From positions 1 through 51,423 of the forward strand of contig JAEETM010000019.1 of the NCBI GenBank assembly GCA_016290335.1: a DNA stretch of 51,423 nucleotides, in the 5' to 3' direction. Of the stretch, positions 26,229-35,492 are shown in pieces. The notes beneath the pieces were generated by a model. The model saw only the letters and a list, made by a program, of their open reading frames with translations, was not told the DNA's origin and made no database searches. The DNA comes from Treponema sp. (lineage in GTDB: Bacteria; Spirochaetota; Spirochaetia; Treponematales; Treponemataceae). The translations under genes were made by a program, and so were the position numbers. Positions within the stretch are counted from its first letter, which is position 1; every line of letters starts with the position of its first letter.

Positions 26229-28544
26229 TTATACTGCAAAGCCTATAGGTTTACTGTTGCAGGCTTTTTCTTCCTGAATTTTACAAAGCTCTGAGGTGAT
26301 GAGTTGTGATGTAATTTCTGTTTTCGGCATGAATCTTATTTTTCCGAAAAGAGAAGCAAAATCGCCAGGAGTAACAGAATTATATTTTGCAATTGCAGAA
26401 AGCTGTTCCTCATCAAAATCATAAGAACCGAAAAAACTTAACAAAAGCTTTTTTATTCCACCACGACGGAGTGGCTTGAACTCTGTAAGGATGTGAAAAC
26501 GTCGCTGCATTGCAGGGTCCATAATCTGGCGTAGATTAGTTGTACAAATGAGGATGCCGGAAAACTCTTCCATCTGAGTGAGAAACTCGTTTACTGTTGT
26601 GCGTTCCCAGCTGGTTCTTGCGTTAGAGCGGTCGGTAAAAAAAGAATCGGCTTCATCAAACAGAAGAATGTCTCCACTGCTTTCTGCCTGCTCAAAAGCC
26701 TTTTTTATATTTTCTTCGTTTTCGCCCACATACATTCCAAAAATATCACTCGGCCGTTTTATAATGATTTTCTTGTTCAACTTTTCGGCAATATAACGGG
26801 CAAGCTCTGTTTTACCTGTTCCGCTGAGTCCGTAAAAAAGCATTCTGATTCCGTTGCCGGCTTCATCATTATTGTTGTTAGCTTCAGCAAACTCCTGGGC
26901 ATTCATTACCATATCTACTATGTTCTGTGCGGGAATTGATGTGTTCAAAACAGAAAGGTCGTAGCTGGAGCGAACATTTTCGCGCATTTTCTTTTTGCCA
27001 TAAATTAAAGTTGAGTTTGATTCAAGAACTTTCTTCACATCACTTACAATCTGTCCTTCATTTGTACCGTTCAAATCCATTGCGCTTACAGTTTTTACCA
27101 TATTGTCTACAGAAGCACCTGTAACACGATACTTTCCGCACAAATCTACAAGCTCGGAATGAAGCTCTGTACTCATGTTGATTTTATTGAGTTTTGTATC
27201 GGCAATTGTTTTAAGCATGGAGCGGCTCATCTCGCTGAACTTAATTGAATATGTAAAGCGTCGCCTGGTAGATTCATCAAGCTCGTGAGTATAATTCAAA
27301 ATCCAGATTACCTTATTGTTAGATTCCTCTAACATCTTGTTTACAATACCCTTCTGAGGCAGGCTGAAAGTCATTCCGAAAAATGAACCTTGTGTTTTTA
27401 ATATACCTTCTGCTTCATCAACAATAATTACAGAATCTTTTTTGTAAAGAGAAAGCAGACTGTTCAAACGACAGAGAGGATTCTGGTCAGAATCATCATT
27501 GCTAACCTCGAGCTCATTTTTGAAGATGAGTGTTTTTAAACCAAGTGAGTGAACAAGAGAACGAGCGAATTGAGTTTTACCTGCTCCAGCTGCTCCGTAA
27601 AGAAGCAGATTCATTGGTGCATCATTTTTTAAAAGCCGGGATGCAAGTGCAATTTCATCTTCCTTTACAGAATAAGACTGTAATGGATAAAAATCTTTTT
27701 TGTCATCAACCTTCAGAACATCGGTGAACAGGGAATCTATATGACCATCGTAAATACAATTCTTGACATCATCAGCTATCTCACCCTGATTATCAACAAG
27801 ACCATAAGCAACAAGTTTTTTGTCTTTACGTAAATACGTAAGCACGGTTTTTATTGGTACATTCAAACACTTTGCAAAAAGAGAAACTGGAGTTTCATTA
27901 CCAGACCTGATTAAAGTACTGAACAAGCGATTCAACTCACGCATAGTAGCACTGAGATATGAAATATTTAAGATTTTGCCCTCCATCTCAGAGAGCAGGA
28001 AGTCTGAAATCATAAAGTTTGCGAATCTATTTTTTGGCAAAAAGATTGCATTTGCAACATTATTATCTATTGAAATCTCTTTTGGAAGCGTAAAGCTTTT
28101 TCGTCGTTTATCTGCCTTTTCAAAAAAAGTAAAAGCTATAATACGGGAAAACCATTCGCTTTTTCCGGCAAAAACCGCGCGAACAAGATTAATTTCATCT
28201 TCATTGTCAGAGCTCCATCCTCCATCGTTATCATAAATATCTTCATCTTCTTTATAATGAGTTTTGAGTTTTCCATTCATATCATACGGATTTGGATTGT
28301 CAGGATTCTCTTTTGCTGGAGTAAGTTTCTTTGATTTTATATGCTGATTAATTACTGCCTGAATTACAAGACGTGAATGCTCTGTAAGATTCAAAGCAGA
28401 AACAAGCGCTTCATACAATACCTGACATTCTTCGTTTCGTTCCAAATCTTCAATATCTAAACTTATCAAATAAAGAAAATAAGCAACTGAAAGATTCTGC
28501 GCCTTTGACAAATCCTTTACAGAATAAAAATAATTTCCTCGCAT
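26229..28544 (-). CDS. Tandem AAA+ ATPase of unknown role
   Basis: A 771-residue cytoplasmic protein with two AAA+ modules. Module 1 (about 300-480) has Walker A YGAAGAGKTQFA, Walker B VIIVDEAEGIL and STRRRF. Module 2 (about 540-771) has YGLSGTGKTELA, ILLFDEADSFF, CTTN (sensor 1) and MQRRF (arginine finger). Both sites appear intact. The first 280 residues are helical with an acidic patch and are not recognised. AAAGGAGG precedes ATG 28544. It stands alone beside a decayed island, so a defence or remodelling role is possible but unproven. Confidence 0.8.
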   Translation of the reverse strand: MRGNYFYSVKDLSKAQNLSVAYFLYLISLDIEDLERNEECQVLYEALVSALNLTEHSRLVIQAVINQHIKSKKLTPAKENPDNPNPYDMNGKLKTHYKEDEDIYDNDGGWSSDNEDEINLVRAVFAGKSEWFSRIIAFTFFEKADKRRKSFTLPKEISIDNNVANAIFLPKNRFANFMISDFLLSEMEGKILNISYLSATMRELNRLFSTLIRSGNETPVSLFAKCLNVPIKTVLTYLRKDKKLVAYGLVDNQGEIADDVKNCIYDGHIDSLFTDVLKVDDKKDFYPLQSYSVKEDEIALASRLLKNDAPMNLLLYGAAGAGKTQFARSLVHSLGLKTLIFKNELEVSNDDSDQNPLCRLNSLLSLYKKDSVIIVDEAEGILKTQGSFFGMTFSLPQKGIVNKMLEESNNKVIWILNYTHELDESTRRRFTYSIKFSEMSRSMLKTIADTKLNKINMSTELHSELVDLCGKYRVTGASVDNMVKTVSAMDLNGTNEGQIVSDVKKVLESNSTLIYGKKKMRENVRSSYDLSVLNTSIPAQNIVDMVMNAQEFAEANNNNDEAGNGIRMLFYGLSGTGKTELARYIAEKLNKKIIIKRPSDIFGMYVGENEENIKKAFEQAESSGDILLFDEADSFFTDRSNARTSWERTTVNEFLTQMEEFSGILICTTNLRQIMDPAMQRRFHILTEFKPLRRGGIKKLLLSFFGSYDFDEEQLSAIAKYNSVTPGDFASLFGKIRFMPKTEITSQLITSELCKIQEEKACNSKPIGFAV

Positions 28545-28682
28545 AACAGGCCTCCTTTGTAAGAATACAGTTTTATATATAAATATAAGTTACTTGTCTC
28601 TCAATTGATGATAGAGTAGAAAAATATTTTGGGCGAAGATTTTTGTGGGTGAATGTACTATTAATAATATAGTGGTTTTTGA
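28545..28682. other. Intergenic stretch upstream of the AAA+ gene
   Basis: AT-rich. It holds the ribosome site of the minus-strand AAA+ gene, and I see nothing else I can support. It ends at the TGA that precedes the open frame of the decayed AbiEii gene. Confidence 0.4.
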
Positions 28683-29184
28683 GGAAATGTCATTAAAGTT
28701 GTGGTGTTTAAAGCTCCAAGTACAAATCTTCGCGAAGGTGTTAAAGTTGAAACAGCCCTAGCCTCATATTCTTTTACAACAAAAAAACTTCAGATCAGCT
28801 GTTATGTTGGAGATACGCTTATTGAAAAGGACGCAGAATTAGCTCGAAAGTTTCATTTAGAACCCTTCACAATGAATGTTCAATCTTTATCCAGAACCTT
28901 TATAGATAAAGTCTATGCAAGCTGCGATTATTATATACAAGGGAAAAGCAGACGGCTTTCCCGTCATCTTTATGATTTATATAAAATATCACCGGGCAAG
29001 TCTGAGCATCTGTCCGTCTGCACAAGATGGAATAAACATAAGCGAATTAATCTACAAATATTGTACAGAGGATTACTACAAAAAAGATTTTGAAATTATC
29101 AGTGAAACATTGATTAATGAAGATATTTCTTATTCAGAAGTATTGGCAACAATAAAGATAATTGCTAACTTTGATTTCTGGTAA
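28683..29184 (+). pseudogene. Decayed AbiEii-type nucleotidyltransferase toxin gene
   Basis: The first part (28683 to about 28985) resembles the C-terminal half of AbiEii: PFTMNVQSLSRTFIDKV and KSRRLSRHLYDLYKI. The second part continues one frame over from about 28990 to 29184: ICPSAQDGINISELI, YYKKDFEIISETLINEDISYSEVL. An out-of-frame deletion therefore lies near 28985-29000. The N-terminal nucleotidyltransferase site is missing, and so is an AbiEi antitoxin gene. It is a remnant of a type IV toxin-antitoxin or abortive-infection system, probably left by an island at the adjacent tRNA. The family call is from remembered motifs. Confidence 0.7.
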
Positions 29185-29212
29185 AAACTTAATATGAAAA
29201 CTTATATTTAAA

Positions 29213-29276
29213 GCCAACTGTCGGACTTGAACTCTCCCTATTCGGTCGGCGCTCACTACGGTACTCGGTTCAAGTC
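29213..29276. repeat. tRNA-Thr 3'-end fragments in inverted arrangement
   Basis: 29213-29232 matches the 3' end of the neighbouring tRNA gene (29325-29344) with two mismatches. 29260-29276 matches its T-arm (29336-29352) perfectly on the opposite strand. Together they form nine-bp arms (29224-29232, 29268-29276) around a 35-base loop. This looks like a scar of integration or recombination at the tRNA end. Confidence 0.65.
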
Positions 29277-29310
29277 ATAAAAAAAGCTTTTCCAACAACT
29301 GGAAAAGCTT
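29277..29310 (-). terminator. Intrinsic terminator of tRNA-Thr
   Basis: Ten-bp perfect stem (29284-29293 with 29301-29310), seven-base loop, and on the minus strand a following run of seven T. Confidence 0.85.
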
Positions 29311-29324
29311 ATATTAATTTACAA

Positions 29325-29396
29325 GCCAACTCCCGGACTTGAACCGAGTACCTGCGCGTTACGAGGGCGCTGCTCTACCAGGTGAGCTAAGTTGGC
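29325..29396 (-). tRNA. tRNA-Thr (anticodon CGT)
   Basis: A 72-base cloverleaf: seven-bp acceptor GCCAACT/AGTTGGC, D stem GCTC/GAGC, anticodon loop CTCGTAA with anticodon CGT, and T arm CTCGG-TTCAAGT-CCGGG. No CCA is encoded. The last anticodon-stem pair is a C-C mismatch. The structure otherwise fits threonine tRNA reading ACG. Confidence 0.92.
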
Positions 29397-29418
29397 AAAT
29401 AAAATGAATAATTAGGAA

Positions 29419-30663
29419 CTAGCGGATTGTGTTGCCACTGCGGGTGTCGTACATTCGTTTCATGTCGACAATGTTGTTTACAATCACGTAGTTTTCGTAC
29501 ATTTCAATCTTTCTCTTTTCTACAAGCTTGTTCATTTCTTCGTGAGTAACTTCAAGAGAAAGACCTGACCAATGTGCCATATCGGAAATTGTAACATTAA
29601 AGCGTCTTGCTTTTTCGGCAGGGTTTGCAATAGGGTTCATTTCATCAAGCATAAGGAATACATCAGCCAGACGAGCCTGCAAATCCTTAACAACAAGGAT
29701 TCTAAAGCGGCGTTTCTGGTCGTAAATACGCTTGCAGAAAAGCTTAAGAAGAACAAGGGCAATCTGAGGGTTTCCGGTAATCAGAAGCTCAAAGTTTTCT
29801 TTGTTGAACTCAAGACATTTTACATAACCGCTTGCCATACAGGTAGCAGAACGCGGAGAATTATCAAGAATAGCCATTTCGCCAAAGAACTCGCCCGGTT
29901 TAAGAATATCAAGATTCTTTAAAGTACCGTTTACGCTCTTTACAAGCTGAACTTTTCCACTCTGAATCAAATAGAAACAGTCACCCGGTTCATATTCGGC
30001 AATAATTACCTGCCCAGGCTCATATTCCTTTGCAAAACGCTCGAAGGCAGGAAGAGAAAAGAGCTTAAGAGATGATGATGAACCTTCAGCAACATCCGGA
30101 GTTGGACTAAGCCTGCTCTGAGCCTTTAATCTTTCATTCTTTATTTTTGCTTCTGTATATAATTTTGCAACTTCATCACGTTTTGGAGTATTAGGATAGC
30201 GGGTAAGGAACTTAAGATAAACATCACAAGCTGAACGATACTGTTCATCCTCATAAAAGCTCTGCGCTACAGAAAGCATTCCAGACTGCTGGTCAACCGA
30301 AACGTTATTAAGGATAGATTCTGTTTTTTTATGAATCTGACGGAGCTGGTTGGAGAAAACACGGAGCATTTTCATTATAAGCTGCTTGTTATTACTTACA
30401 AGGATTTCAAACTCCTGTACTGTAAGAGCAACTGCAATAGTAGGAACAAGGGCTGTAGCAGTTTCTTCGCGGGCAAAATGTCCTAAAGCAGATTTTACGC
30501 CAAAAAACTCACCGCTTTTTACCTGTTCAGCAACAGCCTGACCCGTTTCAATATCAGTACTTGATAAAAGGACAGCGCCCTGCTGCATGATGAAAACTCT
30601 TTCATCACGATCCCCTTCAAAGTAAATGATAGACCCTTTTGTGTATTGCATCGCTTTTGGCAT
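29419..30663 (-). CDS. Protein with two cyclic-nucleotide-binding domains
   Basis: A 414-residue cytoplasmic regulator-like protein. Domain 1 (about 5-115) and domain 2 (about 215-330) are both cNMP folds; domain 2 has the stronger signature, PGEFFGEMAILDNSPRSATC, with the phosphate-binding cassette. Between them is a short TPR-like stretch (SVAQSFYEDEQYRSACDVYLKF). The C-terminus (about 350-395) could be a winged helix of Crp type (ISDMAHWSGLSLEVTHEEM). Domain 1 lacks the canonical Arg. It may be a Crp/Fnr relative or a signalling adaptor. The tRNA gene lies immediately downstream on the same strand. Confidence 0.85.
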   Translation of the reverse strand: MPKAMQYTKGSIIYFEGDRDERVFIMQQGAVLLSSTDIETGQAVAEQVKSGEFFGVKSALGHFAREETATALVPTIAVALTVQEFEILVSNNKQLIMKMLRVFSNQLRQIHKKTESILNNVSVDQQSGMLSVAQSFYEDEQYRSACDVYLKFLTRYPNTPKRDEVAKLYTEAKIKNERLKAQSRLSPTPDVAEGSSSSLKLFSLPAFERFAKEYEPGQVIIAEYEPGDCFYLIQSGKVQLVKSVNGTLKNLDILKPGEFFGEMAILDNSPRSATCMASGYVKCLEFNKENFELLITGNPQIALVLLKLFCKRIYDQKRRFRILVVKDLQARLADVFLMLDEMNPIANPAEKARRFNVTISDMAHWSGLSLEVTHEEMNKLVEKRKIEMYENYVIVNNIVDMKRMYDTRSGNTIR

Positions 30664-30696
30664 AAATGAATCTTTCTCCTAACTCTAATAAACTAT

Positions 30697-30702
30697 ATTA
30701 TA
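30697..30702 (-). promoter_or_regulatory. -10 box of the double cNMP-domain gene
   Basis: TATAAT on the minus strand about 34 bases upstream of ATG 30663. An AGGAG lies in the leader, so this gene is leadered, unlike its divergent neighbour. Confidence 0.45.
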
Positions 30703-30721
30703 TCATAACTTTAAAAAATAT

Positions 30722-30729
30722 GCTATTCT
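30722..30729 (+). promoter_or_regulatory. Extended -10 box of the PHP gene (predicted leaderless)
   Basis: TGCTATTCT (the TG begins at 30721), then six bases and ATG 30736. No ribosome site. Confidence 0.6.
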
Positions 30730-30735
30730 AAAAGT

Positions 30736-31587
30736 ATGATTGATTTACATGTTCATACGACAGCATCGGACGGACAATACTCCCCTACTGATATTATCGG
30801 CAAAGCTGCGGAAAAAAACATAAAAATTATTGCAATTACTGATCATGATACAGTTTCGGGGCTTGAAGAAGGTAAAATTGCGGCAAAAAAGGCTGGAATT
30901 ACTCTTATTCCGGGCATTGAATTGAACATACAGGGTGCACCACTCAATATAAACGGCGAATTTCATCTTTTAGGGCTGGGCTTAAAACAGATTTCTTCAT
31001 CTCTCACCGATTTAATAGAAGAAATCATCAATAACAGGCTGGAACGTAATCAGGAAATAATAAAAAAGATTCAGGCAGACGGATTTGACCTTACTCTGGA
31101 AGAAATGGAAGCCGATTTTCCGAATACAGTACTTGGTCGTCCTCATTTTGCGGCTGAGCTTGTAAAAAAGAAGATTGTAAAAACACGCCAGGCAGCGTTT
31201 GACAAGTATCTTGCTAAGGGTCGTCCCTGGTATGTTACAAGAATTGGAGCAGATTTGGATGATGCAATTGAAGCAATAAAGGATTCTGGTGGGGTTCCGG
31301 TGATTGCGCACCCAATGTCTCTTTATCTTTCATGGGGAAAATTGCCCGATGCGCTGCAGGATTTTTATAAACGCGGTGTTCAGGGGCTTGAAGCCTTTCA
31401 TCCCGGCGCACGGGTTACAGAATGTCTGCGTCTGGAAGAACTTGGACGAAAAATCGGCTTTTTCATCACCGCCGGCAGCGATTTCCATGGTGAAAAAATC
31501 CGCTCCGACCGCCGCCTGGGCCATACCTGTGGTGGAAAGAAAATTGAAGATAAATATTGGGAAGATATAAAAGATATTATTTTATAG
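30736..31587 (+). CDS. PHP-domain phosphoesterase (TrpH/RNase AM-like)
   Basis: A 283-residue metal-dependent phosphoesterase. DLHVHTTASDGQ, AITDHDTVSG, GIELN, VLGRPHFA, VIAHPMSL and GSDFHGE are the ordered metal-binding motifs of the PHP fold, with the insert typical of the group that hydrolyses 3',5'-bisphosphonucleotides or trims RNA 5' ends. It heads a plus-strand unit with uppP, a small Lys-rich protein and nnr (17, 22 and 2 bases apart). Confidence 0.9.
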   Translation: MIDLHVHTTASDGQYSPTDIIGKAAEKNIKIIAITDHDTVSGLEEGKIAAKKAGITLIPGIELNIQGAPLNINGEFHLLGLGLKQISSSLTDLIEEIINNRLERNQEIIKKIQADGFDLTLEEMEADFPNTVLGRPHFAAELVKKKIVKTRQAAFDKYLAKGRPWYVTRIGADLDDAIEAIKDSGGVPVIAHPMSLYLSWGKLPDALQDFYKRGVQGLEAFHPGARVTECLRLEELGRKIGFFITAGSDFHGEKIRSDRRLGHTCGGKKIEDKYWEDIKDIIL

Positions 31588-31604
31588 TTTTATAGGAGAT
31601 TTTT

Positions 31605-32504
31605 ATGACTATTTTTCAGAGTATTTTACTCGGATTTTTACAGGGAGTTGCTGAGTTTCTGCCAATTTCTTCTTCTGGCCACTTGCAGCTTGCCCAATCA
31701 CTTTTTGGTTTGGAAGAAGTTCCCCTTTTGTTTGATGTTTTCCTGCATCTTGCAACACTTTTAGCAGTTTGCATTTACTTCTGGCCACGAATCTGGTCGC
31801 TTTTAAAATGCTTTGGAAGATGGATTGCCCGCAAAGAACGCCCGGCAGAAAGCATTGATTCCAGCGATTTACTCTGCGGAACAGACCAGGCCGGACGAAA
31901 AACCATAATTGCTGTTATTATTGCAACTGTAATTACTGGAGCAATTGGCATTGTTACAAGCAAGCTCATTCCAGATATGTCCAACAAGGTGATTTGCGGC
32001 GGATTTATTGTTACATCAGCTCTGCTCATTACATCGTCAATTTTGGAAAAAAAGCAGAACGCTAAAAAAGAGGCTATATCATCACAAACTGAAAGCCAGG
32101 CTGCAACGAGTACTGGAGCTGGTGCTTGGCCAAAAGGCATTTCCATAAAACAATCTTTGCTGATTGGATTTATGCAAGGCTTTGGAACGCTGCCTGGTAT
32201 TAGCCGAAGTGGTTCAACGATTGCAGGAGCCTTATTTGGCGGTGTAGATAGAGCTGCTGCCGGCGAGTTTTCTTTTATAGTTTCAATTCCGGCAATTTTG
32301 GGTGCTTTTATTCTTGAGCTTAAGGATTTAGGTGATGTAAGCTCTTCAATTGGAGTAGGCGCCGTTATTGCAGGTTGTGTAACTGCGGCAGTTACCGGTT
32401 ATTTATCACTCTTATTATTGATGAAACTTATTCGAAAAGGTAAACTACAGTGGTTCGCAGCATACCTTATTCCAGCCGGAATACTTGGTATGATATTTTT
32501 TTAA
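31605..32504 (+). CDS. uppP: Undecaprenyl-diphosphatase
   Basis: Recycles undecaprenyl diphosphate for cell-wall synthesis and gives bacitracin tolerance. A 299-residue multi-pass membrane protein with the two family signatures: LQGVAEFLPISSSGHL (residues 10-25) and GTLPGISRSGSTIAGAL (about 196-212). A hydrophilic insert of about 50 residues lies in the middle (150-185). AGGAG is placed seven bases before ATG 31605. Confidence 0.95.
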   Translation: MTIFQSILLGFLQGVAEFLPISSSGHLQLAQSLFGLEEVPLLFDVFLHLATLLAVCIYFWPRIWSLLKCFGRWIARKERPAESIDSSDLLCGTDQAGRKTIIAVIIATVITGAIGIVTSKLIPDMSNKVICGGFIVTSALLITSSILEKKQNAKKEAISSQTESQAATSTGAGAWPKGISIKQSLLIGFMQGFGTLPGISRSGSTIAGALFGGVDRAAAGEFSFIVSIPAILGAFILELKDLGDVSSSIGVGAVIAGCVTAAVTGYLSLLLLMKLIRKGKLQWFAAYLIPAGILGMIFF

Positions 32505-32526
32505 TATAGAATAATGTCAGGAGAAA

Positions 32527-32835
32527 ATGATGAAAAAAACAAGAATTATTGCAGCTGCACTTGCAGTTTTTATGGCTATGAGCTCAGTTGTTTATGCTGA
32601 TGCAGCTTTGAACAAAGAAATAATTGCCCTTGAACTTGAAATCGTAAAGATGGAAACAAAGGTTGGCGATTATTCAAAAATGCCGGAAAAGCAGCTTGAA
32701 AAAAAGAAGGCAAAAGCTAAAAAAGACCTTGAAAAGAAAAAGGCTAAGGCTAAAAAAGAAGCCCAGAAAGATACAGAAGCCTTGAAAAAGGATATGAAAA
32801 AGACTGGTAAGGATATTAAAAAAGCCTTTGATTAA
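32527..32835 (+). CDS. Small secreted Lys-rich coiled-coil protein
   Basis: A 102-residue protein with a signal peptide (residues 1-25, cleavage near VYADA). It is followed by a highly charged helix built from repeats of KKAKAKKD and similar units (about residues 58-80), so it should form a single long coiled coil. The spacing of AGGAG suits the second ATG (32530) better than the first. No family recognised. It might interact with the envelope or nucleic acid through its positive charge. It is translated in one unit with nnr, whose ATG follows the stop by two bases. Confidence 0.75.
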   Translation: MMKKTRIIAAALAVFMAMSSVVYADAALNKEIIALELEIVKMETKVGDYSKMPEKQLEKKKAKAKKDLEKKKAKAKKEAQKDTEALKKDMKKTGKDIKKAFD

Positions 32836-32837
32836 TA

Positions 32838-34358
32838 ATGCAGAGAGTATTCGCTAATCCCACCGAAATTGAAAAAATCGCAAAGAAAACGTACGGCATT
32901 CCAGATTTTCTGATGATGGAAAACGCCGCCGCCAGTATGAGCGATTTTATTTTGTCTTCCTGGAATAAGCAGAATACCTCACAACCAAAAGTACTGATTG
33001 TCTGTGGCAAAGGCAACAACGGTGGCGATGGCTATGCGCTTGCAAGAAAGCTTCAGGGAAAAGCAGATATACAGGTTTATTGTTTTGAAGAACCGGCTCA
33101 ATCTGTTTCTGAGGCTTACGTTCAGTTTGAAATGTGCAGAAAGCTTGGTATCTGTTTTTTGCAGAAGGAACAGCTTTTTGCAGAAATTGAAGCCTTTGAT
33201 TTTATAGTTGATTGTCTTTATGGGACAGGTTTTCACGGAGAACTTAAACCGGAAGCAGCAGAATTGATTAAGCATCTAAATCAAAATGCTTCATCACACT
33301 GTTTTAAAATTGCCTGCGACATTCCAAGCGCGTTTTTCTTTAAGGCTGACTACACAATTTCAATGGGCACACAAAAGCTATGTTTTTATTCAGATGAAGC
33401 AAAGCAGGCTTGCGGTAAAATTATTGTTGCCAATCTTGGCCTTGAACGAAACAAGTTTGAACAGACAACAGAAGCTTCATCACCAATGTGTTTAATAGAA
33501 AAAGATGATATAAAACTTCCATTGCGAAAAAATGCCGCAGCCCACAAAGGCACTTACGGTCACACAGCGGTTTTTGCAGGCGAAAAAAGTGGAGCGGCAA
33601 TAATTGCGGCTACAGCTGCAATAAACTTTGGGAGCGGGCTGACAACGTTAGTAAAAACTAACAACTCAAATCTTGAACAATTCAAAATCTCGCCGGAGCT
33701 TATGATTAGCGACTCAATTCCAGCAAAAACAACAGGTATAGTTTTTGGTTCAGGCTTTGACTCTTTCCCGCAAAACGATTTTGCCAGATTTATGGACTGG
33801 TTTGAATCAAAAGAAAAGCCTGCTGCAGTTTTTGACGCAGGTATTCTGAATGCACCTGAGTTTATAAATCAGCTTACAGAAATGAATAAAAAGCAGGATG
33901 CCCAAATTGTGCTTACTCCTCATCTTCTGGAGTTTTCAAGATTCTGCAAAAACCTTATTCTCAAAGAAGTTGACTTTTCAATAGAAGCATTATCAAAATC
34001 ACCCGAAACAAAAATAAAGCTTGGCAAGATGATTACATCTCTTTTTCCAAACACAACACTCGTTGTAAAAAGCGCAAACACCTTCATCTTCACCGCCCAC
34101 GCCTGCGACCACAAAATCAGCGGAACAACCACCTCCTGCGAAACATACATAATCGCAGACGGCGCACAAAGCCTTGCAAAAGGTGGCAGCGGCGACGTAC
34201 TTGCCGGAATGATTGGCGCACTTCTTGCACAAGGCTACAACGCGAAAGAAGCCGCAGTAACAGCTTGCGAGGTGCATGCTTTAGCGGCGGCTTCTTACGG
34301 AAAAGAGTCTTTTGATTTGACTCCCGAAAAATTGATTGAAAAAATTATTTCTTTATAA
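32838..34358 (+). CDS. nnr: Bifunctional NAD(P)H-hydrate repair enzyme
   Basis: Repairs hydrated NAD(P)H. The N-terminal epimerase half (residues 1-215) has VCGKGNNGGDGYALAR and VDCLYGTGFHG. The C-terminal ADP/ATP-dependent dehydratase half (about 225-506) has HKGTYGHTAVFAG, LTPHLLEFSRF and GSGDVLAGMIGALLAQGY. Both are intact in the usual order at 506 residues. In the C-terminal half the kinase-like GSGD site is complete. Confidence 0.93.
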   Translation: MQRVFANPTEIEKIAKKTYGIPDFLMMENAAASMSDFILSSWNKQNTSQPKVLIVCGKGNNGGDGYALARKLQGKADIQVYCFEEPAQSVSEAYVQFEMCRKLGICFLQKEQLFAEIEAFDFIVDCLYGTGFHGELKPEAAELIKHLNQNASSHCFKIACDIPSAFFFKADYTISMGTQKLCFYSDEAKQACGKIIVANLGLERNKFEQTTEASSPMCLIEKDDIKLPLRKNAAAHKGTYGHTAVFAGEKSGAAIIAATAAINFGSGLTTLVKTNNSNLEQFKISPELMISDSIPAKTTGIVFGSGFDSFPQNDFARFMDWFESKEKPAAVFDAGILNAPEFINQLTEMNKKQDAQIVLTPHLLEFSRFCKNLILKEVDFSIEALSKSPETKIKLGKMITSLFPNTTLVVKSANTFIFTAHACDHKISGTTTSCETYIIADGAQSLAKGGSGDVLAGMIGALLAQGYNAKEAAVTACEVHALAAASYGKESFDLTPEKLIEKIISL

Positions 34359-34363
34359 CAGCT

Positions 34364-35341
34364 TTATTCCCACTCAATTGTGCCAGTTGGCTTTGGTGTA
34401 ATATCATAAAGAACACGATTTATTCCCGGAACCTCAGTAACAATTCTATTTACAATTTTACCAAGAACAGCGTATGGAATCTCTTCGATTGTTGCAGTCA
34501 TTGCATCCTTTGTGTTTACTGCACGAATAACACAGAAGTTTTCTACAGCACGCAAATTGTTTTTAATACCAACCGATTTACAGTCAGGCACAATTGTAAA
34601 GTACTGCCAAACCTTTCCTTCTAATCCGGCTTTGGCAAACTCCTCGCGCAAAATTGCATCAGATTCTCGAACAAGGTTTAAGCGCTCTCGTGTAATTGCA
34701 CCTGTACAACGAACTCCAAGTCCAGGGCCAGGGAATGGCTGGCGGTAAACCATATTATCAGGTAAACCAAGCTCCTTTCCAACTACGCGAACTTCATCCT
34801 TAAACAAAAACTTAATTGGCTCAACAAGACCTTCAAAGTGAATATCTTCAGGAAGACCGCCAACATTGTGGTGAGCCTTTACAGGACCAGATTCAAGAAT
34901 ATCAGGATAAATTGTTCCCTGTGCAAGAAAATCAATTCCGCTCTGCTTGCGGGCTTCTTCTTCAAAAACACGAATGAACTCTTCGCCAATAATCTTTCGC
35001 TTTTTTTCTGGTTCTGCTACACCGGCAAGCTTATCCAAAAATCTGTCGGTTGCATCTATATAAATAAGATTTGCCTTCATCTGATTTTTAAAAACTTCTA
35101 TAACTTGTTCAGGCTCACCCTTTCGTAAGAGCCCATGGTTTACGTGAACGCACACAAGATTCTGTCCAATTGCCTTGATTAAAAGTGCTGCTACAACAGA
35201 AGAGTCAACGCCTCCAGAAAGTGCCAGCAAAACCTTTTTGTTGCCCACCTGAGCTTTAATTGCCTCAACCTGCTCTGCAATAAAAGCCTGTGCCAATTCT
35301 TTTGTTGTAATTCGTTCCATAGTATCTGGTCTTTTTTCCAT
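34364..35341 (-). CDS. guaA: GMP synthetase ATP-pyrophosphatase subunit (no glutaminase domain)
   Basis: Converts XMP to GMP. The 325-residue protein starts almost directly with the ATP pyrophosphatase P-loop [14 protein letters not shown] and has [22 protein letters not shown], the XMP loop [13 protein letters not shown] and a C-terminal dimerisation domain ending in IEWE. The class I glutaminase half of ordinary bacterial GuaA (about 190 residues) is absent. ATG 35341 is backed by TAGGAGA and an extended -10 (TGCTATAAT), so the short form is the natural product. Ammonia must come from a separate subunit or be used directly. Confidence 0.9.
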   Translation of the reverse strand: MEKRPDTMERITTKELAQAFIAEQVEAIKAQVGNKKVLLALSGGVDSSVVAALLIKAIGQNLVCVHVNHGLLRKGEPEQVIEVFKNQMKANLIYIDATDRFLDKLAGVAEPEKKRKIIGEEFIRVFEEEARKQSGIDFLAQGTIYPDILESGPVKAHHNVGGLPEDIHFEGLVEPIKFLFKDEVRVVGKELGLPDNMVYRQPFPGPGLGVRCTGAITRERLNLVRESDAILREEFAKAGLEGKVWQYFTIVPDCKSVGIKNNLRAVENFCVIRAVNTKDAMTATIEEIPYAVLGKIVNRIVTEVPGINRVLYDITPKPTGTIEWE

Positions 35342-35369
35342 AAATGTTTCTCCTATAACAGTTTTAAAG

Positions 35370-35378
35370 ATTATAGCA
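35370..35378 (-). promoter_or_regulatory. Extended -10 of guaA
   Basis: TGCTATAAT on the minus strand, about 28 bases upstream of ATG 35341. The leader contains the AGGAG ribosome site. Confidence 0.6.
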
Positions 35379-35492
35379 CAGTATATAAAAATCATATAGA
35401 ACTTTATTTTTCAATTTTTTTACAATAATTCATATTTTATTATATTATATATATGTGGGCTTTACTCTAAAACTGCTACGAGGAGGCATTTT

